NCBI RefSeq assembly: GCF_947179165.1
Contig: NC_077248.1
Location: 15,042,256 to 15,106,255, forward strand
Origin: Solanum dulcamara
Lineage: Eukaryota > Streptophyta > Magnoliopsida > Solanales > Solanaceae
Reading direction: 5' to 3'
DNA length: 64,000 nucleotides
The position numbers were made by a program, and so were the translations under genes. Below the pieces are notes generated by a model. It was given only the letters and a program-made list of their open reading frames with translations, ran no database searches and was not told where the DNA came from. Position 1 is the stretch's first letter, and each line of letters opens with the position of its first letter. Shown one piece after another: positions 12,638-24,293 of the stretch.

Positions 12638-13735
12638 ATCCCGTATCAGGTGTGGTATCAGAGACAACTGATAGTCACACAACGCATAATCACAATAAAA
12701 TACAATCACACTTGTAAATACAAGTAAAATAAAACACCTTTATTTATGAGATTGTTAACAAGCTATTATTTCAGTTTCATTTCTTTGATCTCCCTAACCA
12801 TGTACTCTACAAGAAATACTATAGAAATAGTTATCATATATACATTACATAACTTGAAAAAAATCAATCATCACCTACATATATATAAACGTATATATAT
12901 CAATTAAAACTTGTTGTTGGACCTTATTATGAGTACATTCCGAAAATTATCTTCTTGTTTCTATGAATTAATATCCTTTCCATTTATTTTATTCCTCTTC
13001 GATTACTGAAAGTCTATCAAGCAATTCCTTACACATAAATCTTACAGAGACCATCAAACCACTCAAACAAGAATTCTCAAAGTTTTTTAAAAAAGAACTA
13101 GACAAGCACCGCTAGACATAGGATAATCTCATTACCCATAAGGTCCTTCCTACCCTAACAACAAAATCAATAGAGTTCTAACCATCCAGACTCCATGTAC
13201 GACATAGGCATGATAACTTCCGTCAATTACAAGAAAATTATGAAATAGAGATAGGTCTAACTACTCAATTAAGCCTAGCCTACCTAGACTCCAAGCAACT
13301 TCCGAAGAACTTTGATCACAAATTTTGTGGCTTTATGGGATGAATCTTGATGAAAGCAGATTGAAAATTCATGGGTGTTGACCCCCTTTTGTGTTAAAAT
13401 TCCTCCTCTCCATTCTTCTCAAGCTTGGAGAAGCTTAGGAGAGTTTTTGGAGTAGCCCCCGTCCCTTTTTCCAACTGAAGAGGAGTAGAATAATAAAATT
13501 TGTGTTTTCTAGGTTCTATCCCATCAGCCCCGCTATAGAGATGGCGCTAGAGCGGGAATATTTCCGCTGTGGCGAGATGACGTCAGTTCGGATGTCATGT
13601 CATCCCAATTTTAATTTGACAATATATTTCAAAACTATTTGGAGTTCCGCACGAGGTGTCCTTAGAATAACGATGAAATAGGTCATTATAATAACAAATA
13701 CTCTGATAAATAAATGTTTGTTCCTATATGGTGTC
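12638..13735 (-). repeat. second LTR-like remnant, minus strand
   Basis: It begins with one more copy of the GGTGTGGTATCAGAG motif and later shows a pyrimidine-rich strand with leader-like sequence (13390-13460). A GC-rich GCGCTAGAGCGGG region lies at 13530-13570, similar in style to 29030-29100. No coding region is recognised. The boundaries are approximate. Confidence 0.4.
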
Positions 13736-13821
13736 GTGTAGGGGTGGAAAATGAGCGAATTAAATCATATATGGACTGATTAAAAATAGATTGGATTGTA
13801 ATCCACATATATAAATATTGG

Positions 13822-14190
13822 AAAATTTTTGCATATAGCCACCCAAAAATACCTTGATTATGCTCCATAGCTATAGTTTGCTAATTATAATTCGTAGCTA
13901 TAGTTATATCAGTGTTTGTATAATTCACGCAATATTTGTATAATTCGCTATACAATTCACAGATTTTGTATGACGTTTGTATATTCCCTATACAATTCAT
14001 GCACAATATTTGTATAATTTGCTATACAATTTGTAGTATTTATATATTTCGCTATACAATTCGATTCGCACACACCGTTTATATAAATCGTGCGAATTAT
14101 ACAAAACTTAAACTGTAATTACAGCTACATGTTTGTCGCGAGCCATAATTAATTCAAACTATAGCTATGTTAGCTAATTAACTAGTATTT
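13822..14190. mobile_element. MITE-like element with internal TATACAATTC repeats
   Basis: The ends carry inverted copies of a CATAGCTATAGTTT motif (about 13864 on the plus strand and about 14157 on the minus). Between them are four to five degenerate copies of TTGTATAATTCGCTATACAA, itself partly palindromic. There is no coding capacity. The exact termini and target duplication are not clear. Confidence 0.55.
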
Positions 14191-14219
14191 GTTTGCTTAT
14201 CCGCATTATTTTTTCTATA

Positions 14220-14228
14220 TTAAATATA
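14220..14228. repeat. target-site duplication, left copy (TTAAATATA)
   Basis: This is identical to 14930-14938 on the other side of the foldback element. The 9-bp length suits Mutator-like insertions. The motif is AT-rich, so chance cannot be excluded. Confidence 0.65.
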
Positions 14229-14929
14229 CAGAAAAGGGTCAAATATACCCCTGTACTATTGGAAATAGTTTAAATATATATCTCGTTATACTTTCGGGCT
14301 AAATATACCCCTCATGTTATACTTTCGGTTCAAATATATCCCTCTCATAATACTTTGGTACAAATTCGCCCTTAATTTTAACAAAATAACACTTGAAATG
14401 CTCAAAATTAAATAATTCATTCTCAATTTTAAATATCTAATTTTTTTTAAGAATAAATAAAATTTTCAAGTTCTAATTTGAGTTGTTTTCCTTAGAAATG
14501 ACACTACAAAATGCATTGCATAATTTGAGTCTTTTTTTCTTACAAAATGATAAGACAGAAAATGTTGTAAAATTATTTTAGAGCATTTTCTGTCTCATCA
14601 TTTTGTAAGAAAGAAAGATTCAAATTAGTATTTAGAAATTTTATGTATTAATATTGTATTGTCATTTTAAAGAAAAAAACTCAAATTAGTACTTGGAAAT
14701 TTTATTTATTCCTAACAAATCAGATATTTAAAATTGGGAATAAGTTATTTAATTTTGAGATTTTCAAGTGTTCTTCCATTAAAATTAAGGGTGAATTTTA
14801 CCAAAGTATAATGAGAGGGGTATATTTGAATCGAAAGTATAACATGAGGGGTATATTTAGTCCGAAAGTATAACGAGAGGTATATTTAAACTATTTCTAA
14901 TAATACAGAGTATATTTGACCCATTTCCG
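14229..14929. mobile_element. foldback MITE, 701 bp, Mutator-like by its 9-bp duplication
   Basis: The two halves are inverted copies of each other over about 330 bp. The left end CAGAAAAGGGTCAAATATAC matches the reverse complement of the right end, CGGAAATGGGTCAAATATAC. Internal blocks (TATACTTTCGG, GTGTTATTTTG-like, ATTTTGTAAGAAA) also mirror each other around about 14580. It has no open frame and must rely on transposase supplied in trans. A 9-bp duplication flanks it. Confidence 0.85.
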
Positions 14930-14938
14930 TTAAATATA
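14930..14938. repeat. target-site duplication, right copy (TTAAATATA)
   Basis: It matches 14220-14228 exactly. Confidence 0.65.
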
Positions 14939-15520
14939 TGTAAAAAAAATAAAATGGCCATATATGAATTGGATAAAATGATCATAACCCATTCAACCCT
15001 TTTCTGTTATTTTTTTCCTATTTTACATCTTCTTATATATTTCTTTTTTTGTCTTTAAAATATATTTTAAAAGTATTTTTATGAATTATGATATAATAAA
15101 TGCAAAATTAGACTTATGCACTCAAATACACCCAATAAAATAAAATTAAAAGAAAAGAACTTATTTTCGTGGGACTCCATAAACAAAAAATAATATCATA
15201 AACTCACGAAAAATATAGTCACCATCATTTATGAGATTCCATTTCAGACATCGCCAGAAGGTCACTAATTTAAACTATGAAAATGATTTTTTTCCAGAAA
15301 TGCAAGGAAAGATGTACGATCACTGCTAAAAGAACAGAATTAGTGACGAACAAATTTTATAGCTAAACAGCAAAATCAGTGGCTAATTGATCTTATTTAA
15401 CAACGAATCAGCGATGCAAAGAGCAAATTAGCGACACATTAGCAACAAAGTTCGCTAATTTTATTTTTTTTAGTGAATAGACCTTTTTGGTCCAATCATT
15501 CTATAATATCGCGCATAGTG
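14939..15520. other. AT-rich noncoding stretch with a possible MITE relic
   Basis: No gene is seen. From about 15320 to 15475 there is a run of short repeated words (GACGAA, GCTAAT, TTAGCGAC) starting near CACTGCTAAAAG, which looks like a decayed CACTA-type terminal region. The rest is featureless AT-rich sequence. Confidence 0.35.
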
Positions 15521-16148
15521 CACTACTAAAAAAAAAGATCAAAATCTTAACTTATGATTCAGAAAAAACTTGGTCAAAAAATGAAATCGACCTTAGAAGG
15601 ACGAATTTTAAAGATTTTTTGGAATATTTCGACTTTAGGAGATCAGCTTCAACATTATAAAATAATAAAATGCACCATCCAAGGTTCAAATCCCGCATTT
15701 TTGGTATAGTAGAATGCATTTTTATCATTAGACCATTAATGCTTATTAGTTAATGACTATGCTATTTTTATTTAAACTTTTTAGATGTATATTTTGGTGA
15801 AAAAAATGACCTAAAAATTGGGTTTTAAAAAGAATAGTTTTTTTAAAAAAAAAAATCGACTTCGGGAGATTAATTTTGCAATTTTATATTATTTTTTTAA
15901 AAAAATTGACTTTCTATTTCGATTTATATTTTTCTAGTTTTTGGCGTTAAAACACAAAACTCTGAAAGTCGGTTTGTATTTTTCGATTTTTAGCGCTAAA
16001 AAAATTGACCTCGAGGGGGGTGGGGGGGGGGGGGATTTTATTTTTAAAACAATATTCTATAAAATTCCGACCTTGCAAGGTTGTTTTTTTCCGACCACTT
16101 TTGACATTGATTTTTTTCATGTTGATTTTAGAAGTTCTTTTAGTAGTG
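15521..16148. mobile_element. CACTA-like non-autonomous element
   Basis: It starts CACTACTAAAA and ends CTTTTAGTAGTG, an inverted pair typical of CACTA (CMC) termini. The inside is subterminally repetitive, with TCGAC-TTT-type words in both orientations and a G-run at 16017-16034. No transposase frame is present; the ORF covering 15941-16228 crosses the terminus and a homopolymer. I do not see a clear 3-bp target duplication (GTG on the left, ACA on the right). Confidence 0.6.
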
Positions 16149-16690
16149 ACAAGAGCTTAGTGCTATCTTTTTCGCATTTTAGATGGTCTATATTTCAATA
16201 CCAAAAAACACAGTATAATAAAACATAATTATTACCATGGTCGAATTGATAAAAAAAAAATTAATGTCTAGGAGGAAGTAAAACAAACAAAAAAAACTTC
16301 AATTTAGTGATGTAGCAGGAGAATACGACATAAAAATAAAGATAATGTCAAAAGAATGAAAAGGGGAAAACAATTAAAAAAAACTAACCCGAAAGCAAAA
16401 GAAGTGCAAAACTAACTTTTTGAAAAAATTAATTAGGGAATATCAATTCCGAGTAAATAACTCCACATATTTAACCTTCAACTAATAACAATATTTATTT
16501 TTGATTCATTTTAATAGAAATATATTAAATTTGAGTTAGAATGCGATGATAAAACATAAATATCCATATTTGTTCATATTTTTATAGATTAACAATAGAT
16601 TAAAACTCATATTTTACTCAACTGAAATATAGGTAATCCAACTCAGTGAAATATGAATTAAATGAGTTGATTTTATGAATACAGACTGAA
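16149..16690. other. gene-free AT-rich stretch
   Basis: Poly-A-rich noncoding sequence. I see no gene, terminal repeat or structural RNA. Confidence 0.6.
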
Positions 16691-16694
16691 ATTG

Positions 16695-16796
16695 GTAGTT
16701 CTAGATTGTGTTATATACCAAAATGCTGAGGAAAATGCTGAACATCTCTATTTAAATTGTTCATACACCAAGGCTATTTGGAAGGGCCAACTTCTC
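16695..16796 (+). pseudogene. LINE reverse-transcriptase zinc-binding (zf-RVT) fragment
   Basis: The translation contains AEENAEHLYLNCSYTKAIWK. In plant LINEs this segment normally reads as a C-x2-C...H-x4-C module near the C-terminus of ORF2. Here the Cys pair is partly lost (CVIYQN) while H and C of HLYLNC are kept. Only about 30 residues are recognisable, and the rest of the surrounding ORF (to 16934) is unrelated. It is a scrap of a dead LINE, not a gene. Confidence 0.6.
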
Positions 16797-18881
16797 AACC
16801 CCACTTCATTCCCACATCCACCTCAAGCCGTCGTCACTCCACCAGGGAAAGAATATACACGTGGCGGTGCGTGTATATCACCACTTAACACATATTTGAG
16901 TGTGACTTTTCAAATGGAATATATTTCGTATTGAAAAAATTCAGGGGTGTATAAGTGTAACATAAAATTCAGGGGTGTAAATGTAACATAAAATTCAAGA
17001 TAAGCTTAGAAAATTCTTATTCCTTTTCCCAGATAATAAATTAAATACTTGTATACTATTACTCTATATGCTCACCTACTTATAATTATTGATCTGAATT
17101 AGCTATACGTGATCCTAAGATTAAGATAAAATAAACATGTTAAGCAACACATGAAAGGCGTTCGAGATTATCCAAAATCAATTTAGAAAAATATTGAGTG
17201 TATATCATCATATATGTGCGTGTGGCATGTAATTAATCCAAATAATAAATCTTATTTTAGTGGAATATGGGCCTTTTTCCATAACGCACTATAATGCAAG
17301 GTGGGTTGCATGCCATTTGGAAGCAATGACTTTTTATGCTAATGGAAGAATTCTTGGTCAAAGAAAGAAAAAAATGATAGACAAAATTTGGTGGAAAACT
17401 AAAAATTCTACTTTAGCGACGTAATCAAGTAATCAACGTCAATTATGCCCTAAAAGTAGTATCACAGAGTTGCAAAAAAGTGGGAAAACTGATCATTTAT
17501 CCAAAGGGAATCAGCCACTGAATTATTTTCTAAGTATAATTATGATTATTTTTGGCTTTGTTTAAATTATCCTTTGAAAAGATGCCATCCATCTTGGACC
17601 CGCAATTACTGTGGATCAGATTTTAGAGAAATTTTGGTAAGCCATGAGTTCTGATCCATACACATGTGGTTTTGACTCCTATTTAATCCTTGAATTTATT
17701 AAGATTAAATTATTTCTATTTTTAATTAATAACTTGCCCACCTTATTAATTACCCCACGCAAAAAAGAAGGAAAATCTTTGTGCACACTTGTTTGACTTA
17801 TGGTCCATTTGGTCAGGACGAGTGACCTAGTCATATTTTTTTGTTTATGCAAATGTTTGAAAATTTAAAAGCTCCATAGTAGTTGGAATAGTAAGAAGAC
17901 CAAGGACGGTGCCACTTTATAAATAGAGGTTCAAAATTTAAAATTTATATATTTCTATAGTGATTTTAAATTAATATACAATAATAATCGAGTTTACAAT
18001 CACAAATTTTGAATATTTATTATGAACACGTAAATTATGTTCGACATCAATTTGGACTGTTTAGTAAAGCACATGCAACTTATACCAGATCTAAGGTTAG
18101 AATTCAGAGTCAGTTAGTTTATCAAATTCGTGTTAGGTTCCAGAATGTTACACGTCTAACCTACCAGCATTTAAGTTTGGCAATAAACATATAGAATCAT
18201 TAATCGAATTGTGCGCTATCTAATTTTAGGGAGGAGTTCGCGTCTGAATAAATCCTAAAGTTTTATGTATGTTCCAATTAATAATAATGTTTATTATTAA
18301 AGGAGATGATATATAAAGCATATTTAAATAGGCTAATAGCATACGACTTATATTCCCCTCCTATGCATTTTTCTATACTATTATTAAAAGAGATTTTTAT
18401 TTTTTTTTTAAAGACTTGTGACTTGTTTTTGTTATTGTATCTTAAAAACAAGTGTTTAAAATCATTTGCTTATTTTTCTCAAATACTATAAAATAGCTTT
18501 AAAATATTTAAAATAAATCAATCCAAGCATGTTCATATATACTTTATTACGTATCAATCCAAGCATGTTCATATATAATTAATATAGTGTAATTCCGTAT
18601 TCCTGACAAGTGCAGCAGGTGGAGTTATAGTAGTTTGGTAGGAATTGACTGGGTAGACTCTGAAAAGTATTAAGTACTAAATTTTTAATAAAGTAAATGG
18701 TGTACCATTTTGAGTGTAGGTTGGTGCCAGTTTACTTCTGTTTTGAATTAATATCTTCATATTCTTTTCTTCTTTCTTGGTCAATTCTTCTCTTCAATTC
18801 ATTTGGAAGCCTTCCAAAATAAAATAATAAAATAATAGAAACATAACACGTATTTGTGGTGCACTGATTATCTTTTTTTTA
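16797..18881. other. gene-free stretch with short repeats
   Basis: It holds a near-palindrome TATACACGTGGCG-GTGCGTGTATA (about 16855-16879). A tandem pair of a ~27-bp unit containing GTGTAACATAAAATTC lies at 16943-16998. A perfect 24-bp direct repeat occurs at 18517-18540 and 18553-18576. The small frames here (18009-18194, 18306-18491) show no domain and look random. Confidence 0.55.
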
Positions 18882-19255
18882 AGGAGTCGTTTCCAGAGTG
18901 TATAAAAGTAATACTAAATAGAATATATTAGTAATGCTTATATTAGTTATGCTTGTATTAATTATTATACATAGAATATTTTTTATGCATTGTTTGGTTT
19001 AGTGTATTAAAAAATAATATGTATTGTATAAAAATATTTATTTATAAAAATATTCTTAACAATTATGATAGAAAAGATGTAAAAGGGGTTTTGATGAATA
19101 ATTGGATCTTTAACCATACTAATGCAAGTATTAAATCCTCTTGCATAAGCATTAATTATACATGCCATGAAAAAGTGTACAAAACGAAATACTACTAAAA
19201 CATCTAATTAGTGTATTCATTATTTTTGCTAACACACTCTATCAAACGATCCCCT
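18882..19255. mobile_element. MITE-like element (hAT-like ends)
   Basis: The left end AGGAGTCGTTTCCAGAGTGT and the reverse complement of the right end, AGGGGATCGTTTGATAGAGT, are imperfect inverted repeats. The inverted similarity extends inward through TAATACTAAATA-like words. It is AT-rich with no coding frame. No clean 8-bp duplication is visible, so the superfamily is a guess. Confidence 0.55.
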
Positions 19256-20421
19256 AATTGTCTTGTGGCCAGGGATACAACTAGCAAGAGCCAAGGGGTT
19301 CATTCAAAAACCCTTTTTGATGGAAAAATATATTGTTTATATGTGATAAAATTATTTTTTATGTATATATTAGATATAGATTTCTCTTAAATTTCTCCAG
19401 ATATTTACTTATTCATATTGTGAACCTTATTAATAAAAATCCTAGATTCGTCACTAATTATTACCAATTAATATTGTAGTGTTATATTATCAAAATTCGT
19501 AATCGTTGACCTAATGTAATTTAGTAAGAAGCTAAGTAGCTAGGTTGAAAATCGTGTAGGCACATGCATGTTGAAAAGTCAACTGCACAATTAATGAGTT
19601 GCTAGTTTGAATAAAATAATAGGAATATTAAGTGTCATCTATTTATCAGCAGCCTTCCATTTTTGAATTTTATAGATTGTTATTGTGGAATATCAAAAAT
19701 ACTTCTGGTAACGTTATTAATCCCTCAAGGCTGAATTAAACTATTCAAATTCTTACCTACTAGTTGAAATTAAGAATAACTTACCAATTAAAGGGATTGC
19801 ATTTGTATTATTCTTTTTTTCTTTCCACCCCTACTTTTTTTTTTCCAAAAAGAATTTCATCTTTAGATAGTAACGTGGCATTGAGGAAATTGTCCTCAAG
19901 GGAGATGGGTCAACATAAATATACAATGAGAATACTGTCTCTGTTTCAACATAAGTTACAAATTGGTCTAACTTTTTTTTTTATGGTCATAGTGTCCATG
20001 CCAGCAATTTGTGTACCTCAATTAATTTTATGAGATACGGGAATTTGAAGCTGAGACCTCATAGCTCTCAATCATTTCATTAACCAATAAATTATGCCTT
20101 GAATGTAATCTAACTTCTTTGTATCTGAAAATCATGACAGGATGTTAGATTCAGTAAGAATTTTTTTTGGATAATTTACTTACACAAATAAAATAGTAGG
20201 TTATGAAGAATAAGTTGATTGAATACGAAATTTAAAATAACAAGAAAGATTTTTGAATCAGATAGACTTTGATATATCACGTTGAATATTGAAATTGGAG
20301 AATTACTAAATATTAAATAAGTATTTTTCACAAAAACAAGTTAAAAAGCTAAGAGGCATAACTTGAAAAGAGGAAAATAAAAAATAACCAAGAAAAACAA
20401 AGTTTCATCGTCCAAAAGTCT
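19256..20421. other. gene-free stretch with a small MITE relic
   Basis: About 19283-19460 resembles a decayed copy of the element at 32061-32250 (AAGGGGTTCA on one side, AAAAATCC and a CACT-like end on the other). The frame at 19764-20033 has no domain and crosses poly-T runs. Nothing else is recognised. Confidence 0.4.
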
Positions 20422-20426
20422 CAATA
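20422..20426. repeat. target-site duplication of copia element 1, left (CAATA)
   Basis: It is identical to 24225-24229, immediately outside the other LTR. Five bp is the usual copia duplication. Confidence 0.85.
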
Positions 20427-20641
20427 CGTTATAAACTAACGTCACAATTTAATAAGAGAGAGAAATCATAAGAGAAAAGATAAAGAAGATAACTTTGTGT
20501 ATACCACATTTTATTGTCAAAATCTGGCAATTTATAGCCAGATGGAGAGAAAAAATATAGTGGGCAACTTGCTCACTTTAAGTGAGCCCCACACAAAAAG
20601 CATCCACTAGTATAAAGTGGACAACCACAAATTCTCTAATA
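20427..20641 (-). repeat. 3' LTR of copia element 1
   Basis: A 215-bp unit in direct orientation with 24010-24224, gap-free and about 90 percent identical. The plus-strand ends are CG...TA here against TG...CA in the other copy, so the termini have decayed. Confidence 0.9.
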
Positions 20642-20919
20642 CTCTCCAGTGGATGTTCACATGAAATGTGGCTCAAATTTTTTTACAAGAAATAATATAC
20701 ATAATTATCGGGAACATTCATAAATATTGTGTTTCGTTAAAATCTTACTAGAAAAAATTTAGTGTGAAAAAGCCTAGTGAAGAAAAAAGAGTACACACAT
20801 CTGGTAATACGCCTTGAGTGCTGCCTCATTAAAAACCTTACCAGAAAAATCCAGTGGGACAAAATTATGGTTAAGGGAAAAAGAGTATAACGCGTATTTT
20901 ACTCCTCCTGATGAAAACT
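20642..20919 (-). other. 3' noncoding region of copia element 1
   Basis: On the minus strand this lies between the RNase H stop and the 3' LTR. It contains repeated words such as CTCTTTTTCCCTTAAC and TAGTAAGATTTTAACG. No ORF. Confidence 0.7.
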
Positions 20920-21018
20920 TCATTTGATATTTTGGAGACGACGCATTCCAATCTCATATCTTAGCTTCTCAAAAGTTGATGTTGGTAATGCCTTTGTAAA
21001 TAAATCTGCAAAATTATC
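20920..21018 (-). pseudogene. RNase H C-terminal tail of copia element 1 (original orientation)
   Basis: The minus strand reads DNFADLFTKALPTSTFEKLR and continues about a dozen residues (YEIGMRRLQNIK) to a TGA stop. This is the standard end of the copia RNase H domain. The preceding part of the domain (ending VQQVR) is found on the opposite strand ending near 22203, so this exon-like scrap marks the left inversion breakpoint. Confidence 0.88.
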
Positions 21019-22203
21019 ATGAAATACATCTAATGGATATAGTTACAGCTTACCTTTATGGTTCACTTGATAATAAAATTAACATAAAAATCCCAGAAGA
21101 ATTAAAATTGCATGAGGCATGTAATAAGTCTCGGGAGATATACTCAATGAAATTAAAAAGATCATTATATGGTCTAAAATAATCAGGGCGTATATGGTAT
21201 AATCGCCTTTGTGAGTACTTAATAAATGAAGGCTATATAAATGATGTCATTTGTCCACGTGTTTTTATTAAGAAAACGAAATCAGAGTTTGTTATACTCG
21301 ACGTTTATGTTGATGACATAAATCTCATTGGAACCCCTGAAGAGGTATAAAAGGCGATTGAATATCTAAAGAAAGAATTTGAGATGAAAGACCTTGGAAA
21401 GACAAAACTTTGTCTAGGTCTGCAAATTGAACATTTAGCAGACGGGGTTTTTGTCCACCAATTTGTCTACATTGAAAAAATCTTAAAATGATTTTACATG
21501 GACAAATCACATCCATTAAGTACTCAAATGGTTGTTAGATCACTTGAAGTGGAAAAAGATCCATTTCGATCTCTAGAAGAGGAAGAAAAACTTCTTGTTC
21601 CTAAAATATCATATCTCAGTGCTATTGGTTCACTTATGTACCTTGATAATGCAATCAAGCCTGATATAACATTTTCAGTTAATTTGCTGGCAAGATATAG
21701 TTCATCCCCAACGCGAAGGCATTGGAACGGTATCAAATATATTTTGCGATACCTAAAGCGTTCATTGATATGGGTTTATTTTATACTAACAAAGGTTGTG
21801 CAGACCTTATTGGTTATGCAGATGCAAGTTATTTATCAGACCCACATAAAGCTCAATCTCAAATAGACTATCTATTTACACACGGAGAAACTGCTATATC
21901 ATGGCGATTTACAAAGCAGTCTATTGTTGCTATTTCTTCAAATCATCTTGAAATAATAGAAATTCATGAAGCAAGTAGAGAATGTGTGTGGTTGAGATCA
22001 ATGATACAGTTCATCAAAGAAAGATACGACCTGGAAAATGATGTCAAAGTACCCACAGTTATATTTGAAGACAATGTTGCGTGTATAGCTCAATTTAAAG
22101 GTGGCTTCATAAAAGGAGACAAAACGAAATATATTTTACCAAAATTATTCTTCACACATGATCTTCAGAAGAATTATGATATTGATGTACAACAAGTTCG
22201 TTA
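21019..22203 (+). pseudogene. pol: copia RT-RNase H block, inverted relative to its element
   Basis: The plus strand reads RT from LMDIVTAYLYGSL through SLYGLK, the catalytic YVDD (near 21309), EMKDLGKTKLCLGLQIEHLA and YLSAIGSLMYL. RNase H follows, from LIGYADASYLSDPHKAQSQ to EDNVACIAQFKGGFIKGDKT and IDVQQVR. Premature stops interrupt it after SLYGLK, after GTPEEV and after EKILK, and a frameshift lies near 21730-21800. The block starts within RT and stops exactly where the minus-strand tail at 20920-21018 would follow. RT copies RNA to DNA; RNase H removes the RNA. It is non-functional. Confidence 0.9.
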
Positions 22204-22828
22204 ATTTGCCTTGATAACAAGCAACACATGAAAAATCATCATTCGTAAGAATCTTCTAATTCTTTAATGGATGTCTAGTTGAATTTTTAAGAATTCGTCT
22301 CATCATTATTGATCCAGGATAACATATTCGATCATGCCATAACACAAATGTATTTAGATTAGTAAACTTCTGAATTACGATTATATGTGCTTCAATTGCA
22401 CTAATTTTTGCATAATATAGGCCAGACAAAAAAGTTGATAATTTTTCTAAAATATATTTCTGGCCTGAGACACGCTTGGTTATACTAAGGTATTCAATAT
22501 TCATTTCATTTAGTGTCTCAACATGATATCCATTTCTGCGGATATCTTTAAAACTTAACAAGTTTCTTGGGGATTTAGAAGAGAATAGTGCATCTTCTAT
22601 AATAATTTTTGTCCCTTTAGGAAAAAATACAGTAGCTCTTCCGGAGCCTTCAATCATTTTCGAATTACCAAAAATTGTAGTAACATTTACTTTTTTTGTA
22701 AGTAAGTTGGAAAAATATTTTTCTTCTTTAAAAATAGCATGAGTTGTTCTACTATCAATTACACAAATATTCTCGTGATTGATCATTGATCCAAATAAAA
22801 TTTGAGGCATATCCATATTTTTCTTCAA
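22203..22828 (-). pseudogene. protease and GAG-pre-integrase region of copia element 1
   Basis: The minus strand reads ICVIDSRTTHAIFKEEKYF, a decayed protease active-site region (DSGA/DSGT has become DSRT). RGNGYH-like motifs follow (IRRNGYHVETLNEMNIEYL). The pre-integrase zinc region has WHDRICYPGS and, beyond a stop, DDFSCVACYQGKL. The sequence stops at this last motif at about 22203, where the inverted RT block begins; the integrase core is absent. The active-site Gly to Arg change alone would inactivate the protease. Confidence 0.82.
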
Positions 22829-22945
22829 AAAGAAATAAAGTAAATATTATAATTAAAATATGACTCATTACACAAATTTTATTTATTTACATGAATTAGA
22901 AAAATACAAACATATCATTTAGTACAGACAAATAAAAAAAATTAT

Positions 22946-23930
22946 TTAAATATTATTAGGCTTATCAATATTCATATTGTCTTCCGGAAAATTAAAGAAA
23001 TCAGCTACATCCAGATGTATAGGCTCAATATTATCTTCAGAGATAAAGTTTGTCTCTGGATTATTTTCTGCTCTCTTTAAGGATGCATGATATAGCTGAA
23101 CTAGGCATTTTGATGAACGACAAGTCATCGACCAGTGCCCCATACCTCCACATCTATGACATATACTTTCTGATTTTTTTTGGTAAAACTTCTGCCTTTT
23201 CACTCTTTTTTTATACTGTCGATTATTTTTCGGTGTCAGCCAAGCATCATGATTATAATTTCTTCTTCGATCATGACCATGACTACGATTGGGGCCACGA
23301 CCTTTTTCTCGTTGGTTAAAATTTGACTGAGTCACTTCAGGGAGTGGCAAAGAACCAATGGACCGACTATCATAATTTTTTATTAGCAGTTCGTTGTGGC
23401 GTTCAACAATCAAAAGGTGAGAAAGTAATCAGAATATTTTTTTAAACCCCTTTTCGTGATATTGCTGTTGCAGGAGCATATTCGTGGGTGAAAATGTGAA
23501 GTATATTTTTTTCAAGTTTATCTTGCTTAGTGATTTCTTCTCTACATAAATTTAACTGAACTATAATTCTAAACAAGGCAGAATTATTTTCAGTTATATT
23601 TTTAAAATCTATTAATCTCAAATTTAGCCAATCATGACATACCTATGGAAGGATGACCAACTTTAGGTGGTCATATCTTTCTTTAAGATTCTTTCACAGT
23701 TTAAGGGGGTCTTTTACTGTGAGATATTGTAATTTTAGCCCCTCATCAAGATGGTGGCGGAGAAATATCATGGATTTGGTATGGTCTTGACTAGATGTCG
23801 TATTGTCATCTTTGATGGTGTCTGCCAGATCCATCAATTCTAGATGTATTTCAGCATTCAGTGCCCATGATGAGTAGCCTTTTCCAGAAATATCAAGAGA
23901 AACAAATTCAAATTTTGAGATATTAGACAT
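22946..23930 (-). pseudogene. gag: gag of copia element 1
   Basis: The N-terminus on the minus strand opens MSNISKFEFVSLDISGKGYS, then WALNAEIHLELMDL, typical of the copia Gag N-terminal domain. After frame breaks (23690-23420) a basic stretch (RSHGHDRRRNYNHDAW) leads to a CCHC knuckle, CHRCGGMGHWSMTC, near 23165-23120. The segment ends in an acidic tail. The frame is broken at least once, so no full Gag can be made. Confidence 0.82.
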
Positions 23931-24009
23931 TTTAAGAAAATAAAATTCTTATTTTTTTTATTACCTTCTTAAAAATAGCTCAAAGTGATAGATGCTCGTG
24001 GTGATAATG

Positions 24010-24224
24010 TGTTATAAACTAACGTCATAATTTAATAAGAGATAAAAATCATAAGAGAAAAGAGAAAGAAGATAACTCTGTGTATATCACATTTTATTGC
24101 CAAAATTTGGCAATTTATAGCTAGAGGGAGAGAAAAAATTTAATGGGCAACTTGTCCACTTTAAGTGCCCCCCACACAAAAAGCATCCACTAGTATAAAG
24201 TGTACAGCCACTAATTCTCTAACA
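24010..24224 (-). repeat. 5' LTR of copia element 1
   Basis: Minus-strand TGTTAGAGAATTAG...TATAACA, 215 bp. Just inside, the minus strand reads CATTATCACCACGAGC, a likely primer-site region. Confidence 0.9.
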
Positions 24225-24229
24225 CAATA
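24225..24229. repeat. target-site duplication of copia element 1, right (CAATA)
   Basis: Exact match to 20422-20426. Confidence 0.85.
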
Positions 24230-24293
24230 GATGTTATTGAGATTCAGGTGTGACTATATAAGTCACAATAAAAATAACGCTATTAATAACCCC

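Larger units (their letters stand above)
20427..24224 (-). mobile_element. Ty1/copia element 1, with internal inversion and integrase deletion
   Basis: Two 215-bp LTRs in the same orientation and a perfect CAATA duplication define a single insertion of 3798 bp. The element reads right to left: 5' LTR, gag, protease/pre-integrase, then a block carrying RT and RNase H on the opposite strand (21019-22203), then the RNase H tail and 3' noncoding region back on the minus strand. Most of integrase is missing. The LTRs differ at about 21 of 215 sites, so the insertion is old. See the findings for the inversion. Confidence 0.9.

Noticed and set aside
15941..16228. 95-codon ORF with a glycine run
   Set aside because: It crosses a G homopolymer and the terminus of the CACTA-like element; no transposase motif.
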